Source: Hydrogenophaga sp. (GTDB lineage Bacteria > Pseudomonadota > Gammaproteobacteria > Burkholderiales > Burkholderiaceae_C). From it: DNA of 64,000 nucleotides. The notes under the pieces are model-generated. The model did no database searches and was not told the origin of the DNA. It saw only the letters and a program-made list of their open reading frames with translations. This document shows positions 35,648 through 44,592 of the stretch, piece by piece (position 1 is the stretch's first letter; every line of letters starts with the position of its first letter). The translations under genes were made by a program, and so were the position numbers. The stretch is taken from assembly GCF_018780385.1 (NCBI RefSeq), contig NZ_JADMJO010000013.1:61038-125037 (forward strand), given 5' to 3'.

Positions 35648-35693
35648 TCCGTGCTGCGCACTGCGGGGCTGAGCGCCTTCGGAACGGCCGGGC
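35648..35693 (-). repeat. Ribosome-site-bearing intergenic repeat, copy 2
   Basis: The reverse complement is identical over 46 bp to 19225-19270. It lies between the nitrilase stop (35706-35708) and the kinase start at 35637 and ends in GGAAGG, so the element again supplies the downstream gene's Shine-Dalgarno sequence. Confidence 0.85.
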
Positions 35694-35705
35694 GGCGCAT
35701 GCGCT

Positions 35706-36548
35706 TCAGAGGCGCCGGTGCTGCAGCGAAGGGAGCTGTTCGCGCACGCTGCGCAGCTGCTCGAAGTCCAGCTCGGCCATCACCACACCCGGACCTTCGG
35801 CCTGCAGGGCCATGACACCGCCCCACGGGTCGATGACCATGGTGTGGCCCCAGGTGCGTCGGCCGTTTTCGTGCAGGCCACCCTGCGCGCTGGCGATCAC
35901 GAAGGCCTGGTTCTCGATCGCACGCGCGCGCAGCAGCACTTCCCAGTGCGCCTGACCGGTGGTGTGGGTGAAGGCCGAGGGCACCAGCAGCACATCGGCC
36001 GCCAGCATGCGGTAGAGCTCACCGAAGCGCAGGTCGTAGCACACGCTCTGGCCCACGCGCCAGTGCTGCCCGCTGGCGTCGCGGCAGTCGAACACGGTGG
36101 GTGTTTCACCAGCGCGCAACACCGACGCCTCGTCGTAGTGTTCGCGCCCGTTGTCGTATCGGAACAGGTGGATCTTGTCGTAGCGGCTGGCGCATTCACC
36201 GCGTGGGTTGTAGGCCAGCGACGCGTTGGCTGCGTGCGTGGGATCGTCGGTGGCCATGGGCAGGGTCCCGCCCACGATCCACATCTTCAGGTCGCGCGCG
36301 CAGTCCGACAGGAAGTCCTGCACCGTGCCCAGACCGGGGGTTTCGGCCAGCACCAGCTTGTCTTCGTCCCTGGCGCCCATGAAACAGAAATACTCGGGCA
36401 GCACGGCGAGCTCGGCGCCGGCATTCGCGGCCTGGCGCAGCAGCCGCAGGGCATCGCTGAGGTTGGCGTCCAGGCTGATGCCGGAGACCATCTGGATCGC
36501 GGCGACCTTCATGCGGCCTGGCGCCGTGGGTTGGTGAAGCTGTGTCAT
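35706..36548 (-). CDS. Carbon-nitrogen hydrolase (nitrilase superfamily, Nit-like)
   Basis: This 280-residue enzyme has the Glu-Lys-Cys triad: Glu-52 in VLPEYF, Lys-125 in RYDKIHLF and Cys-170 in SVCYDLRF. Sequence around these (GGTLPM, NGREHYDE, AFTHTTGQAHWEVLLRARAIENQ) fits the Nit1/YbeM branch that hydrolyses deaminated glutathione or other omega-amides, a metabolite-repair role. It follows yhdP by 54 bp on the same strand, a linkage seen in many betaproteobacteria to my knowledge, and precedes the kinase gene. The start at 36548 gives MTQLHQP. Confidence 0.92.
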   Translation of the reverse strand: MTQLHQPTAPGRMKVAAIQMVSGISLDANLSDALRLLRQAANAGAELAVLPEYFCFMGARDEDKLVLAETPGLGTVQDFLSDCARDLKMWIVGGTLPMATDDPTHAANASLAYNPRGECASRYDKIHLFRYDNGREHYDEASVLRAGETPTVFDCRDASGQHWRVGQSVCYDLRFGELYRMLAADVLLVPSAFTHTTGQAHWEVLLRARAIENQAFVIASAQGGLHENGRRTWGHTMVIDPWGGVMALQAEGPGVVMAELDFEQLRSVREQLPSLQHRRL

Positions 36549-36602
36549 GGCGTGTCTTTCGGTGGGCCGCAATGCGCGACCGGAGCGCGCGGGGAGATCA
36601 GC

Positions 36603-39600
36603 TTACTGCAGTGGGCGGGGTGGCGCGGTGGGCGGGTCACGTTCGACCTTGGCCACCTGCGGATCGGCCCAGCTGCCGGTGATGTGGAACTGCTGCGTGC
36701 CGGCGCTTTGCAGCGGCTGGCGCAAGAGAAACTGCGCGAGGAAGCTGCCCAGGCCGATGGCGGGGTTGATGGCGGTGGCGATCAACGATGCGGTGCCTGC
36801 GTTGATCTCGGGCACCACCACCACCTTGAGGTCTTGCTGTTCGCGCGCCAGATCGGCCGTGCCTTCCATCAGCACGGCGGCATTCACGCCTTTCATCTGC
36901 AGGTTGTTGGTGAAGAGAACGCCCTGCTCGATGCGCGCGTCACCGCGCACGAAGTCGAACGCGAAGCCATCGGAGAACACGTCGCGGAAATCCAGCGCCA
37001 GGCGACGCGGCAGCGCCTGCAGGCTGAGCACGCCGAGCAGGCGGCCCGCGCCAGGCTCGACCTTGAGGAACTGGCCGCGCTCGAAGTCGGCTTGCAGTTG
37101 GCCCGAGAGCGTGGGGTAGTCCAGCGCCAGTGGCGAGCCGATCCAGCCGATGCTGCCCTCGATGCGGCCCTTGCCACCGCGCACCAGGCCCGGGCGGTTG
37201 AAGCGCGTGAGCAGCGCGCCGGAATCGTCCACATCGAGCCGGAAGCTCAACGCCGTGCGGCGCTGCTCCTGCGGGAGGCTTGCCGCCGACAGCGGCGCCC
37301 AGTTGCCGGTGGCACTCAGCCGGGCTTCGGGCACCGCGAGTTTGAGCTTGGTCAGACGCCATTCGCCCGCGCGGGTCGGCCCCCCGCGGTTGACGGCTTC
37401 CACCTCGACACGTCCCAGGCGGCGCCCGGCGATCTCCAGGTCTTCGACCGCGATATCGAGCGCGGGCACGCTCGTGGGCTGGCGCAGCAGCTGTTCCACG
37501 TCGGTGGCCACGGTGGGCTCCAGCTTGAGGCGGGCCAGCCGGGCAAAGACGCTGCCTGCGGTGTTGGGTCCAGCCTGGCGCACTTCCACGTAACCGTTGA
37601 GCTCGTCGGCGGTCACGTTGGCCCGCCACTGCGCGCCCTCGCGCGAGCCGCCCACCACCACGCGGTTGAAGGTGCGGCCCTCCAGCGTCAAGCGGTTGGC
37701 GCGCAGCGCCAGGGTGGTGGGCAGGTAGGCCAGCTCGGCGTCCTGGTCGATCGCGCTGGGCGCGGTGGGCGGGGGCACGCGCACGCCCGCACTGCTGGCC
37801 AGCTGGGACCACGCGTCAACGTCCAGCTGGTCGAAGCGCAGATTGCCCGCCACGCCCGCGGCGGGCATCGGGGCCACGTCACCGCCCTCCAGCCCCAGCG
37901 CCACACTGCCGCGCAACACGCGGGGCGCCGGGCCGGAAAGGTCGCGTTCGTACCGCAGCGCCACCAGCGGCGCCAGCGCCGAGCCCAGTTCCAGCCCGAC
38001 GCGGTCGGTGCGGGCCACACCGTCGGCCACCGTCAGCACTGCGCTGTCCAGCCGCAGCGGCAGGCTGGCCTCGGCCGTCTTGCCCAGGGGCGCGGGCAGG
38101 CTCAAGACCATGCCCTGCAGATTGCTGCTCACCTCCAGCTCGGGCACGCCGCCGCGAAACCCGAGCTGCGCCGTGTAGGCCGCGGTGCCCGACGCGTTCT
38201 GGAACAGGCGCGAGACAGCACCCAGATCGCCGTCGCGCAAGCCCTCCGCACTGGCCACGCCCTGGCCATGAAACTGCACACGCGCCGCGCCTTGCGGGTT
38301 GGTGCGCAGGCCGCCCTCGAATTTGAGATCACCACCGAGGAGGCGCGTATTGCCTCCCAGCACGACGAACCCCTGCTCGGTGAAAGCCAGCGTGCCGCGC
38401 GTGCGCGCCAGCAGCGGCGCGGCCGGGCTCATCTTCAGGTCGTTGCCCTCGAACTGAACCGTGCCCGCCACCGTCGAGGCCTCCAGTTTGAACAAGGGCA
38501 GCTTGAGGGCCAGACCCACCTGGGCGGTGCCCCCCACCTTGGCCTGGGCCAGGACGGCGTCCGTCATCGCGTTCAGCGGCGAGGTCTGCACGAAACCCAG
38601 CATGTCGCTGGCCAGGCCTTGCGCCTTGGCCTTGACGGTGAGCGTGGTGTTGCCGGCCAGATTGTCCAGCTCCACCACGCCTTCGCTCAGACGCACGCCA
38701 CTGGCGCCCGCCAAGCCCGAGGTGCCCCCCGTCACTCTCAAGGCCAGGTGGTCCAGCACCAACTGGCCCGAGAAGCCCCGCAGACCCGCCCAGGGTGCGG
38801 AGCCGCTGGGCTGGAAACTCGCAGGCAGGTAGTCAAAATCAACATCGCTCAACTCGGCCGAGATGCGGAATTCGCTCGGCACGGTCGCACTCTTGAAGGG
38901 CATGCCGTCCATGTCGCCCTGCATGCGAAACGCCACCTGAGCGGCACGGCCTGCACGCACCGCCTCGCGCACATAGCGCCGTGCTTCGGCATTGACGGTC
39001 AGCGGCAGGTAGCGGTACACCCGGGTGCCTTCGCCGCGGGTGAGGTTGGCCGTGAGATCGAGCACGCCGGGGAAGCGCGACTTCGACGGGCTGGTGGCGG
39101 GGTCGCTGGTGTGCCACTTCACCTGGCCCGTGCCCTCGGTGTCGGCATTGGCCATCTTCAGGTTGTCCAGCTGGGCCTCGATGCGGTCCCCCTGAATCCG
39201 CCACGACGCGTCGGCCTCCAGGCTCTGCAGCGGGATGCGTGGCTCCTCGAACACGTCGGGCAGCTCGACCGAGCCGTCGGCCACGGTGACGCGCGCGCGC
39301 CCACCGTCCTGGGTGAGCTCGAAATCCACCGTGGCGCCGGTGATGCCGGGCCGCCCGGGCAGCGGGTAGTTGCCACGGCTGGACATCTGCCCGCTGGGCT
39401 CGCCCGTCAGTGCCAGACCCTGCACGCGACCGCGCGCCTCGTAGGTGCCCTGCGCCCAATCGATGGTGGCGTCGGGGTTCTCGTTGATCGCCGTGGCCAG
39501 CCCCTGCCAGCGCGCTGTGAATCCGTCCATCTGGCCCGCAGGCTTGAGGCGCTGCAGCAGGCCGCGCGTGGCGTCGGGCAGCGGCAGGCGCTCGGCAATG

Positions 39601-40796
39601 GCCGCCAGCACCGCCAGATCGAGCTGCTCCGCGCTGAGCGCCACGCTGCTCGCCCGCTTGGCCTGCGCCGCGGTGTACTGCAACTGCAGGCGCCCACCCG
39701 GCCAGGTCTCACCCTCGCGGGTGCGAAAGTGCAGGTTCTCGGAGGTCACGCCAAAGCCGTCGGCACCCCACTGCGCGGCCAGCCGGCCTTGCACGTTCTC
39801 CAGCGCCAGCGGCGGCAAACGGGGGCCGAGTCGGGCCTCCACGTTCTGCAGCGCCAGATCGGCCGTGACACCGGCCACCTGCCCCTGGTTCACCTGGGCC
39901 CAGGCGCGCAGCGCACCCTGCCCGGCGCGCACGTCCACACCCCAGTCGGACAGGTCCACGTAGCTGCGCAAGCGCGCCACGTCCACGTGGGTGAAATCGG
40001 CAAACAGCTCGCCGCTCCAGTCGTGCCACACAGGCTGCTCGGGCGGGCGCTGGCCCAGGCTGATCAGCCGTTCGCGCATCTGGCCGCGCAGGCTGATGCG
40101 CTCGCCCCATTCCGGCGGCGGCGTCGCGTCGACGCGCCAGAGGTGGGTGCGCGCGGTGTTGCGCGCCACAAAATCGAGATCGCTCAAAGCCAGCGCAGGC
40201 TGCTGGCGCAGGTCATCGGTCCAGCGCACCGTGCCGTGCCGGATCACGAACTCGCTCTGCGAGAAAAACCAGTCGACCGCGGCGCTGTCACCCGGTTTCG
40301 GTCCGGACATGTCCAGCCCCGCCACCTCGATGCGCCCTTGCGCAGTGCGGCGCACATCGAGCACCGGCGCCTCGATCACGACCTGCTCGAAGCCGCCCCG
40401 CCAGAGCGATCGCACCGACACCGCCGTGCGCACCAGGGGCAGCTGCAGCGCCACGCGGCCTTGCGCATCGATGAGCTGCACGTCGCGCAACTCGAAGGAG
40501 GGCACCAGGGCCGGTAGAAAACCCATGGCGCTGCTACCCGATTCGGCGCGGATCTCACCGATGCGAACCGGGACTCCGACCGCCCTGGTCGCCCACCTTT
40601 CCAGGTCGGGGCGCCATTCGCCGATTCGGGGCACAATCGCGCCATTCAAACCGGCCCAGGTCAGTGCGAAGAGCCCCCAGACTCCCAGCAGCAACCACAG
40701 CAACAGACGGCTGGCCACAGCGAGTGTCTTGAGGGTTCTCGAGGCTCTTGCGTGTGACGCAGAGGAAGCATTGGGCGCCGGGATTTGATGGTTCAT
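36603..40796 (-). CDS. yhdP: YhdP-family AsmA-like intermembrane protein (DUF3971, TIGR02099)
   Basis: This 1397-residue protein has one N-terminal membrane helix (LLLWLLLGVWGLFALTWAG). The very long periplasmic region is made of repeating beta-strands as in AsmA-like bridge proteins, with the conserved C-terminal DUF3971 part (RGDARIEQGVLFTNNLQMKG and GIGSFLAQFLL-like end). Family members span the periplasm and help move phospholipids to the outer membrane. The start at ATG 40796 is preferred to TTG 40802. It is divergent from glnE with only 14 bp between start codons. Confidence 0.9.
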   Translation of the reverse strand: MNHQIPAPNASSASHARASRTLKTLAVASRLLLWLLLGVWGLFALTWAGLNGAIVPRIGEWRPDLERWATRAVGVPVRIGEIRAESGSSAMGFLPALVPSFELRDVQLIDAQGRVALQLPLVRTAVSVRSLWRGGFEQVVIEAPVLDVRRTAQGRIEVAGLDMSGPKPGDSAAVDWFFSQSEFVIRHGTVRWTDDLRQQPALALSDLDFVARNTARTHLWRVDATPPPEWGERISLRGQMRERLISLGQRPPEQPVWHDWSGELFADFTHVDVARLRSYVDLSDWGVDVRAGQGALRAWAQVNQGQVAGVTADLALQNVEARLGPRLPPLALENVQGRLAAQWGADGFGVTSENLHFRTREGETWPGGRLQLQYTAAQAKRASSVALSAEQLDLAVLAAIAERLPLPDATRGLLQRLKPAGQMDGFTARWQGLATAINENPDATIDWAQGTYEARGRVQGLALTGEPSGQMSSRGNYPLPGRPGITGATVDFELTQDGGRARVTVADGSVELPDVFEEPRIPLQSLEADASWRIQGDRIEAQLDNLKMANADTEGTGQVKWHTSDPATSPSKSRFPGVLDLTANLTRGEGTRVYRYLPLTVNAEARRYVREAVRAGRAAQVAFRMQGDMDGMPFKSATVPSEFRISAELSDVDFDYLPASFQPSGSAPWAGLRGFSGQLVLDHLALRVTGGTSGLAGASGVRLSEGVVELDNLAGNTTLTVKAKAQGLASDMLGFVQTSPLNAMTDAVLAQAKVGGTAQVGLALKLPLFKLEASTVAGTVQFEGNDLKMSPAAPLLARTRGTLAFTEQGFVVLGGNTRLLGGDLKFEGGLRTNPQGAARVQFHGQGVASAEGLRDGDLGAVSRLFQNASGTAAYTAQLGFRGGVPELEVSSNLQGMVLSLPAPLGKTAEASLPLRLDSAVLTVADGVARTDRVGLELGSALAPLVALRYERDLSGPAPRVLRGSVALGLEGGDVAPMPAAGVAGNLRFDQLDVDAWSQLASSAGVRVPPPTAPSAIDQDAELAYLPTTLALRANRLTLEGRTFNRVVVGGSREGAQWRANVTADELNGYVEVRQAGPNTAGSVFARLARLKLEPTVATDVEQLLRQPTSVPALDIAVEDLEIAGRRLGRVEVEAVNRGGPTRAGEWRLTKLKLAVPEARLSATGNWAPLSAASLPQEQRRTALSFRLDVDDSGALLTRFNRPGLVRGGKGRIEGSIGWIGSPLALDYPTLSGQLQADFERGQFLKVEPGAGRLLGVLSLQALPRRLALDFRDVFSDGFAFDFVRGDARIEQGVLFTNNLQMKGVNAAVLMEGTADLAREQQDLKVVVVPEINAGTASLIATAINPAIGLGSFLAQFLLRQPLQSAGTQQFHITGSWADPQVAKVERDPPTAPPRPLQ

Positions 40797-40810
40797 GTCC
40801 AACGCAAATT

Positions 40811-43630
40811 ATGACGGTCAGTCATCTCACGGGTTCCACCACAGGCGTTTCCGCTTTGTCATCAAATGTGAATGCATTGCCTGGGTTGACGCTGGCTGAT
40901 CGCCGGGCGGACCACTCGCGTTTCGTGCAACGCGTGCGCCGACGCTACCCCGACGAACTCGTCTGCCTGCCCGACGGTGTGCCGGACCGCGCGTCCATGC
41001 AGGCTGGCCTGGCCACCTTGGTCCAGCGTGGACTGCCCATGCCGGCAGCGCTGCGGGTGCTGCGCCAGTTGGTGCTGGAGCGGCTGGTGGTGCTGGACTG
41101 CGAGCAAGGCGCGCCCTTGGAGGCGGTCACGCGGGCCGTGACCGAGCTGGCCGAGATCGCGCTCGATGTGGCGTGCGGCCTGGCCTTTCACGAACTCGAC
41201 GACCTGTTTGGCGCACCCCGGCACACCGACGCCCAGGGACAAACCGTGCGCGCCCAGCTGTGGGTGGTGGGCATGGGCAAGCTCGGCGCGCGCGAACTCA
41301 ATGTGTCGAGCGACATCGACCTGATCTACGTGTACGACCACGACGGTGAGACCGCCGGCAACGCCCAGGGCCGCAACCGCATCAGCAACCACGAGTATTT
41401 CGGCAAGGCGGTCAAGCACATCTACAACACCGTGGGTGAAACCACCGAACACGGCAACGTGTTCCGTGTCGACCTCGCGCTGCGGCCCAACGGCAACTCG
41501 GGGCCGAGCGCGGTGTCGCTCGGCGCGCTGGAAGAATATTTCCTGGTGCAGGGCCGCGAGTGGGAGCGTTTCGCCTGGCTCAAGAGCCGTGTGATCGCAC
41601 CAGCGGCCTGCGTGGCGGCCGGTGGCGCCAACGCCCTGCGCGGCTCGGTGCTGCCCTTCGTGTTCCGCCGTTACCTCGACTACGGCGTGTTCGAGGCGCT
41701 GCGCACGCTGCACCGACAGATCCGCGAGCACGCGTCCAAGCGCGCCGCCGGCAACCCGGGCCGGGCCAACGACGTGAAGCTCTCGCGCGGCGGCATCCGC
41801 GAGGTGGAGTTCACCGTGCAGTTGCTGCAGGTGGTGCGCGGTGGCCAGTTCCCCGAGCTGCGCACCCGGCCCACGCTGGACGCGCTGCCCCGCCTGAGCC
41901 GCGCCGGCCTCATGCCGCAGGCCTCGGCCGACGCGCTGGACGAGGCCTACCGCTTTCTGCGCCGGGTCGAGCACCGCATCCAGTACCTGGACGACCAGCA
42001 AACCCATGTGATGCCCACGCGCGACGACGACCTCGCCTGGCTCGCCGCCACCATGGGTTGCGCCAATGTGTGCGAGTTCCTGCATGCGCTCGATGCCCAC
42101 CGCGAGCTGGTGGCTCAAGAATTCGACACGCTGCTGGGCGGCCCCACCAACGGGGGCTGCAACGGCAAGGGTTGCAACGGCAAGAACGGCGTCACGCCGC
42201 GCAACTCGGTGGACGACCTGCAGAGCGTGCTCGCCCAGTTGCCGGTGGCGTTTGCCGCCAAGGTGGCGCAGTGGTGCGAACACCCGCGCGTGCTGGCTCT
42301 CAAGGAAGACAGCCGCATGCGACTGGTGCGGCTGGTGCAGCGCACCGGCGCATGGCTCGAAGAAGGTCGGGTGAGCGAAGAGGCCGCGCTGCGCATGGCC
42401 GACTGGATCGAGCCGCTGCTGCGCCGCGACAGCTACCTGGCCCTGCTGCAGGAGCGGCCCTCGGTGCACGAGCGCCTGCTGCGCCTGCTGGGTGCGGCCA
42501 AGTGGCCCGCGCGCTACCTGCTGCAACACCCTGGCGTGATCGACGAGCTGGCCAGCCAGCAATTGCTCACCGACCGTTTCGATGCGGCCCAGTTCGAGGC
42601 CGAGCTCGAATCGCGCCGCGCCGCGCTGCACTCCACCGGCGAAGACGACGACGAAGCACTGCTCAACCTGCTGCGTCGCGCCCACCACGCCGAGGTGTTC
42701 CGCACGCTCGCGCGGGACCTGGAAAAGGTGCTCACGGTCGAGCAGGTGGCCGACGACCTCTCGGCCCTGGCCGATTCGGTGCTGCGCCTGACCGCGCGCT
42801 GGTGCTGGGCGCGACTGAAGAACCGCCACCGCGACGAGCCCGCCTTCGCCATCATTGGCTACGGCAAGCTCGGGGGCAAGGAGCTGGGCTACGGCAGCGA
42901 CCTGGACATCGTGTTCGTCTACGAGGACGAGCACGAGAACGCCGGCGAGATCTACGCCGCCTTCGTGCGCAAGATGATCAACTGGCTCACGGTGAAAACC
43001 GGTGAGGGCGACCTGTTCGAGATCGACACCGCGCTGCGGCCCAACGGCAACTCGGGCCTGCTGGTCACCAGCTTTCAGGCCTACACCAACTACCAGCAGC
43101 AGCGCGGCAGCAACACCGCCTGGACCTGGGAACACCAGGCCATGACGCGAGCGCGTTTCGTGCTCGGCGGCGTGTCGCTGGCCGGGCGCTTCGATGCGGT
43201 GCGCGAAGACGTGATCACCGCGCTGCGCGACGGCGATTCGCTGGCGCGCGAGATCGTGGCCATGCGCGAGAAGGTGCGCCAGGCGCATCCGGTGCGCGGC
43301 ACCCGTTTCGATGTGAAGCACAGCCCCGGTGGCATGGTGGACGTGGAGTTTGCCGTGCAGTACCTGGTGCTGCTGCACTCTCGCACCCACCCCGAGCTGC
43401 GCTTCAACACCGGCAACATCAACCTGCTGCGCCGCGCCGAGGCCACCGGTCTGCTCACGCCCGGCATGGGCGAAGCTGCGGCCAAGGCTTACCGAGAGCT
43501 GCGCCATATCCAGCACCGCGCGCGGCTGGACGAAGCCCCCACGCAGGTGGATGCGGCGCTGGTGGCCGAGTCCGCTGCCGCCGTGCGCGCGCTGTGGCAC
43601 CACGTGCTGGGCCCGGTTACGAACGCCTGA
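40811..43630 (+). CDS. glnE: Glutamine synthetase adenylyltransferase/deadenylase
   Basis: This 939-residue bifunctional enzyme adds or removes AMP on glutamine synthetase in response to PII. Both nucleotidyltransferase domains are intact: the deadenylylase with GMGKLGARELNVSSDIDLIY (about 155) and the adenylylase with GYGKLGGKELGYGSDLDIVF (about 683). Each is followed by an RPNGNSG segment. Length matches E. coli GlnE (946). A Gly/Asn/Lys-rich insert (NGGCNGKGCNGKNG, about 450) lies in the interdomain linker. The start is the ATG at 40811. A terminator follows at 43651. Confidence 0.97.
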   Translation: MTVSHLTGSTTGVSALSSNVNALPGLTLADRRADHSRFVQRVRRRYPDELVCLPDGVPDRASMQAGLATLVQRGLPMPAALRVLRQLVLERLVVLDCEQGAPLEAVTRAVTELAEIALDVACGLAFHELDDLFGAPRHTDAQGQTVRAQLWVVGMGKLGARELNVSSDIDLIYVYDHDGETAGNAQGRNRISNHEYFGKAVKHIYNTVGETTEHGNVFRVDLALRPNGNSGPSAVSLGALEEYFLVQGREWERFAWLKSRVIAPAACVAAGGANALRGSVLPFVFRRYLDYGVFEALRTLHRQIREHASKRAAGNPGRANDVKLSRGGIREVEFTVQLLQVVRGGQFPELRTRPTLDALPRLSRAGLMPQASADALDEAYRFLRRVEHRIQYLDDQQTHVMPTRDDDLAWLAATMGCANVCEFLHALDAHRELVAQEFDTLLGGPTNGGCNGKGCNGKNGVTPRNSVDDLQSVLAQLPVAFAAKVAQWCEHPRVLALKEDSRMRLVRLVQRTGAWLEEGRVSEEAALRMADWIEPLLRRDSYLALLQERPSVHERLLRLLGAAKWPARYLLQHPGVIDELASQQLLTDRFDAAQFEAELESRRAALHSTGEDDDEALLNLLRRAHHAEVFRTLARDLEKVLTVEQVADDLSALADSVLRLTARWCWARLKNRHRDEPAFAIIGYGKLGGKELGYGSDLDIVFVYEDEHENAGEIYAAFVRKMINWLTVKTGEGDLFEIDTALRPNGNSGLLVTSFQAYTNYQQQRGSNTAWTWEHQAMTRARFVLGGVSLAGRFDAVREDVITALRDGDSLAREIVAMREKVRQAHPVRGTRFDVKHSPGGMVDVEFAVQYLVLLHSRTHPELRFNTGNINLLRRAEATGLLTPGMGEAAAKAYRELRHIQHRARLDEAPTQVDAALVAESAAAVRALWHHVLGPVTNA

Positions 43631-43650
43631 CCAGCCCGCCGGGGCCCAGC

Positions 43651-43679
43651 AAAAAGCCCGCCTTGAAGGCGGGCTTTTT
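43651..43679. terminator. Bidirectional intrinsic terminator
   Basis: GCCCGCCTT and AAGGCGGGC form a stem with a one-base or slightly opened loop, flanked by AAAAA on the left and TTTTT on the right. It therefore ends glnE on the plus strand and the ferritin-like gene on the minus strand. Confidence 0.9.
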
Positions 43680-43696
43680 GCTGGAGCGCAGTGCCC

Positions 43697-44542
43697 TCAG
43701 ACGGGTGCAACGACAGCGGCCGGCGTCAGCGACTTGCGAAAGCGGTTGAGCTCCTGCACCGTCTTGAAGCTCTGCTCCATGAGCAGGCTCATGTTGTGCA
43801 GGATGCGATCCACCACGCGGTTCTCCCACACGGCATCAAAGTTGATCTGCTTGTCCAGCCAGTGCTCCAGCCACTCCGGGTTGGGCAGGCGGCTCTGGAT
43901 CGTGTCGTTGGGGAACAAATCTTTGTTCACGTGCAGGTTGGTCGGGTGCAGCGCCTGTGCGGTGCGGCGGGCACTGGCCATCAACACACCCACCTTGGCG
44001 AACGCCACGCGCGCCTCGTCGCCGAACTTGCCGATGGCGCGCTTCATGTAACGCAGGTAAGCGCCGCCGTGGCGGGCCTCGTCCTGGCTGAGCGTGGCGT
44101 AGATCTTCTTGATGACGGGCTCCGAATGCCATTCGCTGGCGCGGCGGTACCAGTGGTTGAGGCGGATCTCACCGCAGAAATGCAGCATGAGCGTTTCCAG
44201 CGGGGGGGCCGGGTCGAACTCGAAGCGGATGTCGTGCAGCTCTTTTTCGGTGGGCACCAGTTCGGGCCGGAAGCGGCGCAGGTACTCCATGAGCACCAGC
44301 GAGTGTTTCTGTTCTTCGAAGAACCAGATCGACATGAAGGCCGAGAAGTCGGAATCGTCGCGGTTGTCGCGCAGGAACATCTCGGTGGCCGGCAGCGCCG
44401 CCCATTCCGTGATCGCGTTCATCTTGATCGTCTGCGCCTGTTCGTCGGTCAGCGCGCTGGCGTCGAACTGGTCCCAGGGGATGTCCTTGTCCATGTCCCA
44501 GCGCACGGATTCGAGTTGTTTGAAGAGTTCGGGGTAGAGCAT
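43697..44542 (-). CDS. Ferritin-like diiron protein (acyl-ACP-desaturase-like)
   Basis: This 281-residue helical protein has two diiron half-sites: Glu-54 or Glu-46 with the EExxH of FFEEQKH (E77, H80), and Glu-125 in CGEIRLNH with DEARH (E155, H158). Size and spacing are closest to the acyl-ACP desaturase/ferritin-like oxidase group. Substrate unknown: a lipid oxidation role would suit the neighbouring photo-oxidative module but is inference. It lies 50 bp downstream of the photolyase gene on the same strand and may be its operon partner. Confidence 0.75.
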   Translation of the reverse strand: MLYPELFKQLESVRWDMDKDIPWDQFDASALTDEQAQTIKMNAITEWAALPATEMFLRDNRDDSDFSAFMSIWFFEEQKHSLVLMEYLRRFRPELVPTEKELHDIRFEFDPAPPLETLMLHFCGEIRLNHWYRRASEWHSEPVIKKIYATLSQDEARHGGAYLRYMKRAIGKFGDEARVAFAKVGVLMASARRTAQALHPTNLHVNKDLFPNDTIQSRLPNPEWLEHWLDKQINFDAVWENRVVDRILHNMSLLMEQSFKTVQELNRFRKSLTPAAVVAPV

Positions 44543-44592
44543 GGTGGCCTTTCGGTACGGCCGCATTCTATGCGGCAGGGGTGCAACTCCGC

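Noticed and set aside
35718..40517. A very long open frame on the plus strand opposite yhdP
   Set aside because: It is antisense to a coherent AsmA-like protein. Its translation is Arg/His/Gln/Ala-rich without domains, typical of GC-rich third-position shadowing.
40862..43603. A 913-codon open frame antisense to glnE
   Set aside because: glnE is complete with all motifs on the other strand; the antisense product has no recognisable domain.
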